NCBI RefSeq assembly: GCF_963678635.1
Contig: NW_026971221.1
Span: 1 to 64,000 of the forward strand
Source of the DNA: Symsagittifera roscoffensis
Lineage: Eukaryota > Xenacoelomorpha > Acoela > Convolutidae
Reading direction: 5' to 3'
Length of the DNA: 64,000 nt
The translations under genes and the position numbers were made by a program. The notes beneath the pieces are model-generated. The model did not search any database and was not told where the DNA came from. It saw only the letters and a program-made list of their open reading frames with translations. Of this stretch, positions 10,109 through 20,583 are shown piece after piece. Every line of letters starts with the position of its first letter. Position 1 is the stretch's first letter.

Positions 10109-11209
10109 TCAGGCGATGCTCAAGTAGTACTTCTTATGAAGATACACCATTATCTCAGTTTCTGCAAAGACCACATGTAGGATAGCGTACAATTCCCTCG
10201 GGCTCAGTTTGCCCCTGTTCGGGTCATACACCGGCATTGAGACTTCTGTTATCCCTCTTTCAATCATGAAGTCTCGTAATCTTGTTAGTGCCAATATCAC
10301 GTGTTCGGGATCGATTGTGTTTCTGTCATTGACCCTCGTTACTAGGAAGCACAGATATTTGCCCGGGACTTGTGCCACTGACGGTGGAAGCGCTGCCATC
10401 CCTCCCAGTCCTGGTCTCTGTCTGAACAGAAACTCTACATTCTGGTACTCTCTTTTGAAGTCAGCTTCCAATCTTGATTTGAAACTCATGTCCGCCGTGA
10501 TGCAGATCGCGCTGGTCCTGTTTGACAGGATGAAGTCGCTATCTGTTATCATGATGTTCTCCAAGTATTCATTGGGTATTTCGAATTTCGTTTTGAAATT
10601 CCGACCTATAGTAGGCTCTGGCTCTTCTTCCTCCAGTTCCAATTCGCTCGTTTCTCTCACTTCCTTGAGCTTCTTTATCATCCAATTTTCGGTGTGGGTA
10701 AGTCCTACCCCCACTCCCCGGACAAAAATATTTATCGACGTCCCCGTCGATGTTGTCGGGTCTGAATTGTCCTGAGGAATGTCCAGTGGCCTGTCTGTTG
10801 CCGTCCATCCGAAAAGAGGGTCCTCTTTCTTCATGTAATTTGCTGCTGATACATCGACTTGCTGAATGCTTTGTCCTTCGCGGCTCTCGTCTTTGACATC
10901 ACGCATCCACTCTAGAATCCTCAAGTTCGTGTTCTCCCTCCTCTCTATCTCACTCTGTTCGAGATCCGTTTCTACTTCTGGCGTCGAGTAATCATCCTGC
11001 GGATAATGACCACCATCGTCAATGACCTGCCATTCCTCTCCAGCTTCCAGTTCGCCTGCCTTCAGTAATTCCTCGCCCAATTTGTCTGGCTGTATCTTAT
11101 CGATCAAGAAGTCGTCCCCGTACCTGTTGTACCTCATGCCTGTGCGTTTGCGATTGCCAGTCCTGGTTTCCGGTGGTGTTGTTCGATCCGGTTCCATCCA
11201 TTTCGGCAC
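10109..11209 (-). CDS. C-terminal extension of gag-pol, element A (unrecognised domain)
   Basis: About 366 residues that form the C-terminal end of the polyprotein. In C the homologous segment runs on from integrase in a single frame (55470-56909), so the break here is secondary. A 1-nt deletion near 11232 relative to B separates it from the integrase frame. It begins with a short basic linker, then YGDDF and an acidic region. The domain core has FVRGVGVGLTHTEN and DSDFILSNRT, and it ends in YLHKKYYLSIA. All of these are shared with B and C. I do not recognise the family and see no catalytic signature. The FVRGVGVG codons overlap the 40-nt invariant block and an internal polypurine-tract copy. 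Confidence 0.8.
   Translation of the reverse strand: MPKWMEPDRTTPPETRTGNRKRTGMRYNRYGDDFLIDKIQPDKLGEELLKAGELEAGEEWQVIDDGGHYPQDDYSTPEVETDLEQSEIERRENTNLRILEWMRDVKDESREGQSIQQVDVSAANYMKKEDPLFGWTATDRPLDIPQDNSDPTTSTGTSINIFVRGVGVGLTHTENWMIKKLKEVRETSELELEEEEPEPTIGRNFKTKFEIPNEYLENIMITDSDFILSNRTSAICITADMSFKSRLEADFKREYQNVEFLFRQRPGLGGMAALPPSVAQVPGKYLCFLVTRVNDRNTIDPEHVILALTRLRDFMIERGITEVSMPVYDPNRGKLSPRELYAILHVVFAETEIMVYLHKKYYLSIA
10692..10731 (-). promoter_or_regulatory. 40-nt invariant block with internal PPT copy, element A
   Basis: Identical to 34590-34629 in B and 56059-56098 in C. It contains GTCCGGGGAG (10714-10723) preceded by a T-run and followed by GTGGGGGTAGG. It lies within coding sequence for FVRGVGVGLTH, with no synonymous change among the three elements. 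Proposed as a central polypurine tract or another RNA/DNA signal. Confidence 0.7.
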
Positions 11210-11241
11210 CTCGTCTTGCTCCGGGTCGTTCCAGTCTTCTT

Positions 11242-14200
11242 CTAAAAATGACCTGCATCAGACTCCACTCCTATCTTCTCATTGTCGTCCAAACTCAAGT
11301 TCTCATTACCATCATTTTTCTTTCTAGTGCCTTTCTCATTCACTTCACACGCTGGCTCTACCACCAGGTACTCAAGACCCTCCATGTCCTTCGGTATGCA
11401 CCAATCCTCTGGAGACGGGACGTGAGGCTTCAGATTTTCATAATGTGCCGCTCGCCCCGTACTCAAGCGATAGAACCGTCCTTGTTGATGAACCTCCGTT
11501 ATCATGAATGGTCCCCTCCACTTCTTGAGTAGTTTCTTTGTTCCCTTGGGCGGTATGACATTTTGGAAGACCCACACATATTGGCCCACTTCATATGGCT
11601 TTGCTCGTAATATTTTTTCGTCGTATTTCCTGTGTTGCCTCATTTGCGCTTGCGCCGTGTTCCTCCTGCATAGCTCGTTCAATTCCTGTTGTCTTTTGAT
11701 CGCTTCTTTCACGTATGCCTGAGGCGACGTCCTTTTCCCTTCGTATTCCGGGTAAAAGAATGTCAGAGGCATTGCTCTCTCCCTGCCCGTCAACATCATG
11801 AAAGGACTGATGCCCGTAGTTGAGTGCTGTGTACTGTTGTAGGCTCCTACTACCTGTGGCAGGTATTTGTCCCAGTCCGTCATGTATCTTGAGCAGTACA
11901 CCCTTAACATGTTGACCAGTGTCCTGTTTTGTCTCTCTACCAACCCATTGGTCTGTGGATGATAGGTTGTCGAGTGTGCTTGAGCAATGTGCGATCTCTT
12001 CATCAATTCTTTTGTCAAGTCCCCTACAAAAGCTTTGCCGTTGTCCGACTGGAAAGTCATTGGACAACCATACCGCGATATCCAATGCGTTATCAGATGA
12101 TCACATGTCTCCTCGGCCGAGGCTGTTTGGCACGGTACCGCTTCCGCCAACTTTGTGAAGTGATCTATTATAACCAGTATCTGGTTATATCCCGACTCCG
12201 TCATGCAGATTTTTTGATGGTCTATCTGCACCACTTCATTGAACTCTGAGCTCTCAACGGACTTGAGGGGAAACTTCATCTTCCTTGGGTCTTTTACCTG
12301 GAGACATGCCAGGCAGGCATTCACCCATCTCTCGCAAGCTTTTCTCATTCCTGGCCAATCAAACCTGTGAAGTATCCTTTGTTGTACTTTGTCTATCCCC
12401 TGGTGGCCCATCTGGTCGTGCGATCTGAAAAGCACCTCCGTTTGATACAACTGTGGCAGTATGATGAGGTTGTGTTTGTGTAATATCTTCTCCTCATCTT
12501 TCCTCTTGCATGCTACCACCCCATCAGCTGTGTGGTAGAGTAAGTCTTTTTTCTCTTTGTAGAACTGGCTCAAGATCTTGTAGCTGTCTTCCTCGAGTTC
12601 CCCCTTCTCCTTGACCCCCGACTGGATCCATTTGGAGAGGTTACTTGTCATTTTGTCATTCTTTTGGGCTCTTATTAGGTCTGACAGCCTATATCTTGCC
12701 TTGACATGCTCCTTTAGCGCCATGATCTGTCCATTCATCTCACCAGGTTTGTGGATGTCATCACTCAGCTTCACGCATATCATCCTTTTCACGATTTTCA
12801 TATCATCTTCTGGCACCAGATTTGTTCTGACGTTTGAGTTGCATGATAGTTCTCTGTATGGCTTCCTTGAAACCGCAATTCTCTCAAGTTCCTCACCACC
12901 TCGTATCTCCTGTATCTCCAGATTGTACGTTCCTGATGATGGATCCGTCTGTAACTCCCTGTCGTGGTGCCTTGTCTTCTCTTCCGCCAGTATCATGCAC
13001 AGACTGTCCTGGTTTTCGCTGCTCTCATCCGAGTCTTCATCCCATCCTTCACGCTCCCCGGACAATTTTCCTTCTCCGGTTCCTTTTTCCGTGAACCTGG
13101 AACACTCCCCGGACTCTTGACCTGGTCCCAGGTGCTCAGTATCTTCCTTGAACGTCACTTTCTTTTTCCTAACCCTGGTCTGCTCCAGAATGTCTTCGGG
13201 GATTTTGTCAACTAGTGACCGCACGACATCTTTGCTGTCAGTGACGCTTCCTCTTGATGAGTCAGTATCGTTCACTGTCTCTTTTCTCCGAAGTATAGTG
13301 AATTCCGGTTTCTCTGTACCCTTCTCCTGGATCACGGGCTTATCATCTGATAGTTTCTCGAGCAACCTCATTAAGTCATCATATATCTGTGCAGTTCCTG
13401 CTTCCACCTGGTTAAGATCATAGCCTTTTGCCTTGAGCGTCTCCTTCACGATCTTCGACTTGAGTATAATCTCAATCGGAATCCTCTTGCTCTTCCTCAA
13501 GATGGTCTTCTCTGGAGGCTCTTTAGGCAATTCAGGATGATCTTCTATCGGTTTGCCTGACTTGTCCAGCCATCTCGTGAGTGGAAGACTGTCGTACGTT
13601 TCCTTGTCCATGAATGAGAAGCCATCTTTGATTTCAGGTCTGTCTGCTTCTCTTTGCTCTTGTCTCTCATAGAACTCCGTCTTCTTACTCAAGCTGTCGG
13701 CATTCTGATGTTTATCTCGCGTTCTATGCTCAATTATCATGTTGTATCCGTCCAGGCGAACTATCCACCTCCCAATGAAACTTTGGTCCATTGAGTACGT
13801 TTTCAGCCAGCTCAGTGCTCTGTTGTCGACTCGCAACTTGAATGGCTCACTGCCCAGGTATGCCCTGTATTTCTCGACAAAGGTAACCACCGCGAACATC
13901 TCAGCTTTCGGTGCTCCGTACTTCATTTCCGTGTCACTCAGGACTTTGCTCCCGTACGCTATTGGTCTCAAGACTGTCTTCCCATTCCATTCTTGTTCTT
14001 GGTGGAGAATCCCAGAAATCGCGACCACCGACGCATCCGTGTCCAGCACGTACATCCCTTTCTCAGTCGGCATACCCAGTACTGGTGCCTCACATAGCTC
14101 TTTCTTTATCCTCTGGAATGACTCTTCTGCTGCGTTGTTCCACGTGAACTTCTTGCCCTTGTGTCTCATTAATTGTTGCATCGGGTATACCTTGTCTGCA

Positions 14201-17200
14201 TAGCCTTTGATGAACTCTCTATAATAGTTAGCGAAACCCAGGAAGCTCATCAACTGGTGCTCTGTCTTCGGTGATTTCCAGGTCAGGACTGCTTCCACGG
14301 CGTCCGTATCAGGTCTGATGCCGTGCTTGTCTACCATCCTGCCCAAGTATTTTATTGAGTCCTTGAGTATCTCGCACTTTGATGGTTTACACTTTAGCCC
14401 CGACCTCTTCATGCATGCAAACACTTCGTCTAGTCTCTCAATGTGGTCTTCCAGTGTTGGTGTCGCTATTACCACGTCATCCACGTAGCACATTACCAGG
14501 TTGCCATACTTCTTCGTTACGCCTATCAGCGCGTGTGCCATCAACCGCTGAAACGTGGCTGTGGCATTGCAAAGTCCAAACGGCATCCGTTTCCATTGAA
14601 ACAGACCCAACTCGCAGGCAAACCCTGTCTTGTCCCTGTCCTGCTTCCTTAGTGGTACTTGCCAAAAGGCCGAGCCTAAATCAAGAGTCGTAAAAAATTT
14701 TGCATCACCTAACTTCGAGAGGCTCTCATCAATCCTAGGTATGGGATAGGCATCCTTCACCGTGACGGAGTTCAGGTATCGAAAGTCACAACAAAACCTC
14801 AACTGGTCGCCTTTCTTTTTGGCCATCACTACTCCACACGCCCACGGTGACTTGGATGGTTCTATCATGTCATACTCTAGTAACGTCTTGATCTCTTTTC
14901 TACACGCGTCCGATTTGTGTGGGGTCATGCGCCTCGCCCCCTCCCTGTGTGGTACCGCGTTTTCCTCAAGTTCTATTTCATGCTCAACGAAATTGCAACA
15001 CCCGATATCCGCCTTATGCCTCGAAAAAACATCCTCGTTCCGCTCTAGTACGTCCTTGATGGCTTCGAGCTGTTCATCTTTCAGTTTGCCCCTCAAATGT
15101 TCAATCTCCGGCAGAAACGGTTTTTCATTTTGCATTTCATCTAGTGTGGGTCGCTCTGGAAAGTTCGAACAGCTCGAAAGACCATCATCCGTTTCTGACT
15201 TAAGTGATTTAATAAGACCTGAAGAATCTTTTATTTTCTGCAATCGTCTCAAGATACAAATTTTGTCCCTGTGATTGGGACAATCAACAACTTCATTTTG
15301 TTTTGAGTTCTCAATCGTTTCATATCGAGTTTTAACCGGTAAAGCATATCCCAGTTTCCTCCCTCTCTGTATCGTGATTGGTACATCAAGGGTATTCAAC
15401 AAGACACTGACGCAGAGGCCGCTCTTCGTTGTCGAGAATGATCTTCCTAAAACAGCAGCACTTTGACTATTAGGATTCGGAACTATACACACTTGCTTGT
15501 TGTCACTTAGTTCATTGTAATTTTTCATCCTCAAGCTTACGATTGCCGCTTCATTAGCTTTTAGCCTCACCCTCCTACTCAAGAATACCGGTGCTTTGTT
15601 TTCATTTACCATTATTAAATTTACCGGTTTGATTGCGTACCTCCTATCCGGGTTCCGTATCCTGAACATTGCGTTATTTAAATCAATCGTTACGTCGAAA
15701 TTCCTGATGAAGTCTCTGCCCAAAATGAATTGGTCAGATTCATCTAGGTTTTCTACCACGATAAAGCTCATCCACAGGTTACGTTCCCCCAAATTGAGGG
15801 CTATTATCGGCGTCCTGCCCAGCACCCGTAGGGCCCCTTTGTTTGCAGCTGACAGCCGTATTCTCGAGTCTATCAAGTCACCTTTGTCAAAGCCCATCTT
15901 CTCCCAAGTTTCGATTGGTATAACGCTCAAGACTGCTCCCGTGTCAAGCAACCCACGCAACTGAGTCTTTTTGCCACTTATATCTAGCACGTGCCCTGTC
16001 ACATCTGCCTCTGTTCCGATGTGCATTGCATCTTCTTCAAGCATGGCGCAGTGTCCAATTGATCTCACTTTCAACTCTTCTTTCCCTACGTAGATTTGCC
16101 CAATTAGGTCTTCGTCACATGTTATCATCGTCTTGGTATAGATGTTAATCCCATCTATATTTAGCATCACCTCGTGTGGACCATAAGCTTCAGTATACCT
16201 GTTATCAACACGTACCGACTTGCTGCCCCCTCTCGTGAGTAGTGCTCTCAGCGCTCTAGAAGTCGTTTGTGGGCTTATACGACTCAAGTAATCTGCGTAC
16301 ACATCAATATGCATTACTGTCTGGTCACTCGGTTCGCTCAAGTTTCTGGTTACCTCGTGGCCGCCCACTGTGATTATCGACATTATTCTAGCCCCGATTC
16401 TCGATATGCCGAATGGCTTTCCCGTAATAATTTTTACAGTGTTACAATTCCCGGTCTTTGTTGAGCCCGGTACAGCTTCTGGTGCTTGGTTCGATCCAGT
16501 TAATGCTTCGTTAAAATTCTGTCTTTCTATCTCCAGCTTTAGTCGTTGCTCTATTTCTTTCGCAGCCAGGTCCTGTTTCACTTTGGCAATTGCTTCCGTC
16601 GCCGCTTTCTCATAATTTATCTCTAGAGAGTTCCCTGCCGCGGATTCTATGGCATCATTAACATGTGATACAGCTTTCACTGTCTTCGTCGGCAATTCCG
16701 TGCTTGGTGCTCCTAAGTTCCTCGATTCAAATTCGTTTTGCCTGTTCCGCTGATTCTGCACCGCCGCTAATGCCAACTTATGTTTAGGGTGACTCTGGTC
16801 CTTGACCGGTTCCCAGAACAAGGGACAATCCATTCGGAAGTGCCCCTCCTGGTTACAGAAGAAGCATCTTGCGCCTATCTTGATGATTAAGCCACTATAG
16901 TACTCGTGTTCCTCCATCTGGCTCATGTCCTCCTCATCTGGTGCATATCCTAGACTCTTCATGCCTTGTTTGTATGTTGTGCAGTCAGCCACGTGGTGAT
17001 CCGCCGACCCGCAGTTCGCGCATGATCTGCGCTTGTCCATGTCATCTCTAGGTTTGTACCATGACGACCTCTGCGGTTGACTTCCCCCTTGCGTGTTCCT
17101 GTTTTCTGAATACGAGTATTTCTTGGGTTTCATCAGCATGTATTCCCTTGATTTCTGTCTCATTTCTTCTGGGGTTGGTGCGCTGTCTTTCGACAATGTG

Positions 17201-17604
17201 TAGTATGTTGCTAACATTGTCCTTAAGTCGTCACTTTTTACCCCATCAATGAACTTCGAGGCAATGCTAAAGTTTCTTCTGTTTGTCGACTCCTCTGGGT
17301 CACTCCTTCTTCTCAAGCTCTCGAGATCATCTAGGAACCGATCTATTGACTCGTCGTCCCTCTGCCTTCTCTTTTCAAATCGCATCATCGCTTGGTGACC
17401 CTTCATGCCTGACCCGAATCGATTCAGCAATATCTCGAAGATCTTGTCCGCGGTATCGCGTTCTTCTTCTTTCTTCGCAACCACGCATTTTAATGCTGTG
17501 CCTTCTAAATTGCTGAGTATGGCTGTGCATGCTTGTCTTTCATCGTTCAAGTTGTCTTGCTCTAGATGTAATCTCATCACCACCCACGTCAATCTTCCAC
17601 CCAC
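11242..17604 (-). CDS. Gag (CA-NC) - protease - RT - RNase H - integrase frame of element A
   Basis: A 2,120-codon frame holding most of the polyprotein. A gypsy-type capsid region comes first, then two CX2CX4HX4C zinc knuckles (about 16980-17030 and 16830-16870). Protease has LLDTGA near residue 554. RT has the YVDD catalytic motif near residue 1039. RNase H has DTDAS and LRVDNRA (about 1188 and 1260). An acidic linker holds two internal GTCCGGGGAG copies. Integrase has an H-x4-H...C-x2-C zinc finger (about 1726), the catalytic IDH, QSDNG and GLVERQN, and a GPF module near 2030. Gag and pol are in one frame, so no programmed frameshift is needed. The true start is at 18920: a 14-bp local duplication near 17590 throws the N-terminal part out of frame. 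A 1-nt deletion near 11232 removes the C-terminal extension. Confidence 0.95.
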   Translation of the reverse strand: MGGRLTWVVMRLHLEQDNLNDERQACTAILSNLEGTALKCVVAKKEEERDTADKIFEILLNRFGSGMKGHQAMMRFEKRRQRDDESIDRFLDDLESLRRRSDPEESTNRRNFSIASKFIDGVKSDDLRTMLATYYTLSKDSAPTPEEMRQKSREYMLMKPKKYSYSENRNTQGGSQPQRSSWYKPRDDMDKRRSCANCGSADHHVADCTTYKQGMKSLGYAPDEEDMSQMEEHEYYSGLIIKIGARCFFCNQEGHFRMDCPLFWEPVKDQSHPKHKLALAAVQNQRNRQNEFESRNLGAPSTELPTKTVKAVSHVNDAIESAAGNSLEINYEKAATEAIAKVKQDLAAKEIEQRLKLEIERQNFNEALTGSNQAPEAVPGSTKTGNCNTVKIITGKPFGISRIGARIMSIITVGGHEVTRNLSEPSDQTVMHIDVYADYLSRISPQTTSRALRALLTRGGSKSVRVDNRYTEAYGPHEVMLNIDGINIYTKTMITCDEDLIGQIYVGKEELKVRSIGHCAMLEEDAMHIGTEADVTGHVLDISGKKTQLRGLLDTGAVLSVIPIETWEKMGFDKGDLIDSRIRLSAANKGALRVLGRTPIIALNLGERNLWMSFIVVENLDESDQFILGRDFIRNFDVTIDLNNAMFRIRNPDRRYAIKPVNLIMVNENKAPVFLSRRVRLKANEAAIVSLRMKNYNELSDNKQVCIVPNPNSQSAAVLGRSFSTTKSGLCVSVLLNTLDVPITIQRGRKLGYALPVKTRYETIENSKQNEVVDCPNHRDKICILRRLQKIKDSSGLIKSLKSETDDGLSSCSNFPERPTLDEMQNEKPFLPEIEHLRGKLKDEQLEAIKDVLERNEDVFSRHKADIGCCNFVEHEIELEENAVPHREGARRMTPHKSDACRKEIKTLLEYDMIEPSKSPWACGVVMAKKKGDQLRFCCDFRYLNSVTVKDAYPIPRIDESLSKLGDAKFFTTLDLGSAFWQVPLRKQDRDKTGFACELGLFQWKRMPFGLCNATATFQRLMAHALIGVTKKYGNLVMCYVDDVVIATPTLEDHIERLDEVFACMKRSGLKCKPSKCEILKDSIKYLGRMVDKHGIRPDTDAVEAVLTWKSPKTEHQLMSFLGFANYYREFIKGYADKVYPMQQLMRHKGKKFTWNNAAEESFQRIKKELCEAPVLGMPTEKGMYVLDTDASVVAISGILHQEQEWNGKTVLRPIAYGSKVLSDTEMKYGAPKAEMFAVVTFVEKYRAYLGSEPFKLRVDNRALSWLKTYSMDQSFIGRWIVRLDGYNMIIEHRTRDKHQNADSLSKKTEFYERQEQREADRPEIKDGFSFMDKETYDSLPLTRWLDKSGKPIEDHPELPKEPPEKTILRKSKRIPIEIILKSKIVKETLKAKGYDLNQVEAGTAQIYDDLMRLLEKLSDDKPVIQEKGTEKPEFTILRRKETVNDTDSSRGSVTDSKDVVRSLVDKIPEDILEQTRVRKKKVTFKEDTEHLGPGQESGECSRFTEKGTGEGKLSGEREGWDEDSDESSENQDSLCMILAEEKTRHHDRELQTDPSSGTYNLEIQEIRGGEELERIAVSRKPYRELSCNSNVRTNLVPEDDMKIVKRMICVKLSDDIHKPGEMNGQIMALKEHVKARYRLSDLIRAQKNDKMTSNLSKWIQSGVKEKGELEEDSYKILSQFYKEKKDLLYHTADGVVACKRKDEEKILHKHNLIILPQLYQTEVLFRSHDQMGHQGIDKVQQRILHRFDWPGMRKACERWVNACLACLQVKDPRKMKFPLKSVESSEFNEVVQIDHQKICMTESGYNQILVIIDHFTKLAEAVPCQTASAEETCDHLITHWISRYGCPMTFQSDNGKAFVGDLTKELMKRSHIAQAHSTTYHPQTNGLVERQNRTLVNMLRVYCSRYMTDWDKYLPQVVGAYNSTQHSTTGISPFMMLTGRERAMPLTFFYPEYEGKRTSPQAYVKEAIKRQQELNELCRRNTAQAQMRQHRKYDEKILRAKPYEVGQYVWVFQNVIPPKGTKKLLKKWRGPFMITEVHQQGRFYRLSTGRAAHYENLKPHVPSPEDWCIPKDMEGLEYLVVEPACEVNEKGTRKKNDGNENLSLDDNEKIGVESDAGHF
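13054..13063 (-). promoter_or_regulatory. Internal polypurine-tract copy (pol linker), element A
   Basis: GTCCGGGGAG in the acidic linker between RNase H and integrase, read in the frame Leu-Ser-Gly-Glu. It matches 32237-32246 in B. Confidence 0.65.
13105..13114 (-). promoter_or_regulatory. Second internal polypurine-tract copy (pol linker), element A
   Basis: GTCCGGGGAG, 51 bp from the previous copy, read as Glu-Ser-Gly-Glu. It matches 32183-32192 in B. Confidence 0.65.
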
Positions 17605-18920
17605 GTGTCAATGCATCCATCTGAGTCGTCTTTGAATTCTTTTGGCTTCTTGAATGTTTTTCTTGATTTCCCATCTCTCCTATCGCTCGAGTTAGTGTTC
17701 CTCGTGGCGAAGGCCTCTAGAGTCCTGTTCATCATCTCCCAAGTGTTTGCCCATGTCATAGCATCCGGACCTGCGTTGCTGTTAGCTGTTGAGTCCCCCG
17801 GACCAGTCGTTGTACTTGACATTCCATTCTTCATGATTGTTTTAGCAGCTGTTGGTGCTATGCTCACCGTATCCCGGGTTAAGGGCAACGGTGTCGATTG
17901 CCTTTTGTTCCTTTGTGGTTCCACGAAGTCAACTCTGGTGCCTTGCGTGCGATCCGCTGCCGGTCTTTCTTGTGAGGTAGAATTACTCAAGATTGCATCC
18001 AATTTCGCCTGTATTGCACACGAACTCTCGGCCTGATTTTTGCTCATTGTGTCCATTCTCTTTTCCAGGCTACCTAATTGGCTGTTGACATCATCATATC
18101 GGTTTTTTAACTGTTGCAAATCTTTTTTGATGTTCTTATCTCGTTCTTCATTGGTGGTTTCTACATTATCTGACATTTCCTTGAGTCTCTCTTCTGTTGC
18201 CTTGGCCAGGTTAAAATAACTATCCAGATACTCGTTTTTGTTGTATCTTAATTCTTTTCTTATCACTTCTCTGTCCTCTTCGCTGTGCTTCAGCTTTTTG
18301 TCGATCTGATTCAGTTTCGCCATCAAGTCACCTAGCTCAAGAGTAGCCTCTTCATGGTCAGCCGTCGGTTTTTCTTCGGCCGTCGCTTCTGCTCTAGTTT
18401 GTCCCTCTCTCGGATTGGCTTCTGTCGTCTTCGTGCTCACTGTTCCAAATGTTCGTGCTCTTTCAGCTTTTGGTTCTTCAGTCACGTTCTCTTTCGTTTT
18501 TATTCCGACCATCATCGCCAACCTTTCTGTAAAAGATGTCTTTTTTACTTGAGAGTCTTCTTTCACCGTTTCTTCGGTGTTGCCTATTGCCTCTTCCACG
18601 TTGTCTATTGGTGAGAATTCTATGGGTTTCGAGTTTGGTTCTTCTGCATTGGGCATTGGAGTTGACTCCGTCGCTATTTTCCTTGTTTCATCAACACTTT
18701 GATCAGGTGTCTCTAGATCAATCTCGATGGTGGGTTCTACTCGTTCCCCTTCCATGCCCTCTCTTGCTATGTTCTCCGCTGTACTCCTTGTGCTGACCAT
18801 GTTAACTGAAAAGTTCTTCTTTGTTATCTTTGGGCCCATTGATGTTGTTTTGCGTAGCGACGAATTATACTTTGCTTCGGTAGGTCTTTTTTCAGCTACC
18901 GGTACCCTGCTCCGCCTCAT
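17589..18920 (-). CDS. N-terminal Gag region of element A
   Basis: A 443-codon frame starting MRRSRVPVAEK, the true N-terminus of the polyprotein; B starts in the same way at 26418. The first 230 residues are polar, acidic and low in hydrophobics. They are followed by a coiled-coil stretch rich in K/E/R and then the start of the capsid domain (CIDTWVE). It ends early because about 14 bp containing ACGTGGGTGG are locally duplicated at about 17585-17600, which shifts the frame. In B the same junction is continuous. The product would be the matrix/capsid precursor that assembles particles in the cytoplasm. Confidence 0.9.
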   Translation of the reverse strand: MRRSRVPVAEKRPTEAKYNSSLRKTTSMGPKITKKNFSVNMVSTRSTAENIAREGMEGERVEPTIEIDLETPDQSVDETRKIATESTPMPNAEEPNSKPIEFSPIDNVEEAIGNTEETVKEDSQVKKTSFTERLAMMVGIKTKENVTEEPKAERARTFGTVSTKTTEANPREGQTRAEATAEEKPTADHEEATLELGDLMAKLNQIDKKLKHSEEDREVIRKELRYNKNEYLDSYFNLAKATEERLKEMSDNVETTNEERDKNIKKDLQQLKNRYDDVNSQLGSLEKRMDTMSKNQAESSCAIQAKLDAILSNSTSQERPAADRTQGTRVDFVEPQRNKRQSTPLPLTRDTVSIAPTAAKTIMKNGMSSTTTGPGDSTANSNAGPDAMTWANTWEMMNRTLEAFATRNTNSSDRRDGKSRKTFKKPKEFKDDSDGCIDTWVED

Positions 18921-19309
18921 TATTTCTATTTACAATTGCTTTTATTTACAGTTTTACTATATACACAATCCTATTCTAAGAATAAAATCTTTCGGGAAGG
19001 AAGAAAAAAAATGTATATATATATAACGTGGTGAAAACCTTGTTTCCGTTCTCTTTATTAACTTTTCGAGAAACTTTCCTTATTTGTGGTCTCAACCGTA
19101 CCTGGTTCCAATTAGTCTTGTTCTATCTTAATTCTGTCTTAAAACACTTCTTGTAATTTTACTTCAATTTTTTACACTGTCCCAAGACTTCCAATTGCCG
19201 TCCCTACTCTTCTTTGTACCGTCCCAGGCTTCTTTCTCCTGTCCCAAGACTGTTCGGTACCGTCCCAGTACTTTCCGGCCGTGTCCCAAGACTCTTGTCT
19301 AAGACTACT

Positions 19310-19937
19310 GTCCCAAGGCTAGTGTCCCAAGACTACTGTCCCAAGACTACTGTCCCAAGATTAGTGTCCCAAGACTAGTGTCCCAAGACTAGTGTCCCAA
19401 GACTACTGTCCCAAGACCCTGTCCCTAGACCCCTGTCCCAAGACCCTGTCCCAAGACCTTGTCCCAAGACCTTGTCCCAAGACCTTGTCCCAACACCTTG
19501 TCCCAAGACCTTGTCCCAAGACCCTGTCCCAAGACCTTGTCCCAAGACCCTGTCCCAAGACCTTATCCCAAGACCCTGTCCCAAGACCCTGTCCCAAGAC
19601 CCTTGTCCCAAGACCTTGTCCCAAGACCCCGTCCCAAGACCCTGTCCCAAGACCCTGTCCCAAGACCTTGTCCCAAGACCTTGTCCCAAGACCCTGTCCC
19701 AAGACCCTGTCCCAAGACCTTGTCCCAAGACCCTGTCCCAAGACCTTGTCCCAAGACCCTGTCCCAAGACCCTGTCCCAAGACCCTTGTCCCAAGACCTT
19801 GTCCCAAGACCTTGTCCCAAGACCCTGTCCCAAGACCCTGTCCCAAGACCCTGTCCCAAGACCACTGTCCCAAGACTGTACTGTCCCAAGACTGCTCTGT
19901 CCTAAGACTTCTTCGGCACTGTCCCAAGACTGTTGAC
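19310..19937 (-). repeat. GTCTTGGGAC minisatellite in leader of element A (13-bp unit)
   Basis: I count about 47 copies of the GTCCCAAG core on the plus strand, including a few looser copies back to about 19175. The unit is mostly GTCCCAAGAC plus CCT or CTT. Element B has the same 10-bp core at the same place, but with 4-bp spacers. Confidence 0.95.
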
Positions 19938-20504
19938 AAGTGTCTGGGTGGTGGGACTTTTTCCCTCTTCGTTATGGGGACTTCTTGATTCGCCGTACCT
20001 TGTACCACCTCTCAAGCTCTAGTAAAATTTTCCCAAAATCCTCTCTTAAAAGCCAAATGCTGACCCCCCTTTTTCTTATTTCTCTTTTTGGCTACCTCTA
20101 TTTCAATGTTCCAAGTAACTTGAGACCAAAACCTGTGCGCAGGTATCTTGTGATCACCTGTTCGTACAAAATTTTACCACAAATCCTCACCAAAATGCAA
20201 CAAAAATCTAAGCAAGAAAAAGTAATAAAAACAGAAAGATGAGCCCACCTAAAATTCAAAGGTGACAAATGTCTACCTTCTATCGAAAAAATGTCTTGCA
20301 CCTAATTGCCACGCGTTTCCTTCCCCCCTGCTAGCGATCTTATGGGGTATTACAAAAACTGTCTATGTCCCTTCCCCCTACCAATCCGACCAGGGTACCT
20401 TCCTTAACTCGAGTTAAAATTTCGATATCCACCTAATATTACCAACGCGTGTTAATTTCTAATGTAACTAAGTCAACGATGTCGACTAATTAGTTACTCT
20501 AATT

Positions 20505-20583
20505 TCCCCCTTTTTACAATTTACAACCGCCAACCTCTAACTTAACCAGCCCCCCTTCTAACCTCCCCCCTTTTTAGCCCCCC
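20505..20583 (-). repeat. G-tract cluster in leader of element A
   Basis: On the sense (minus) strand there are four runs of five to seven G within about 80 nt, one flanked as AAAAAGGGGG. The same cluster is in B at 24909-24989. It could fold as a G-quadruplex or act as a further purine-tract primer; this is inference. Confidence 0.6.

Noticed and set aside
19310-19937. CRISPR-like array
   Set aside because: Spacers are 3-4 bp and repetitive, and the sequence is clearly eukaryotic retroelement leader.
19392-20008. Open frames of 100-200 codons on both strands through the leader minisatellite (and 25524-26134 in B)
   Set aside because: They arise because the GTCTTGGGAC unit lacks stops in all frames; composition is pure repeat and the frames are not conserved between A and B.
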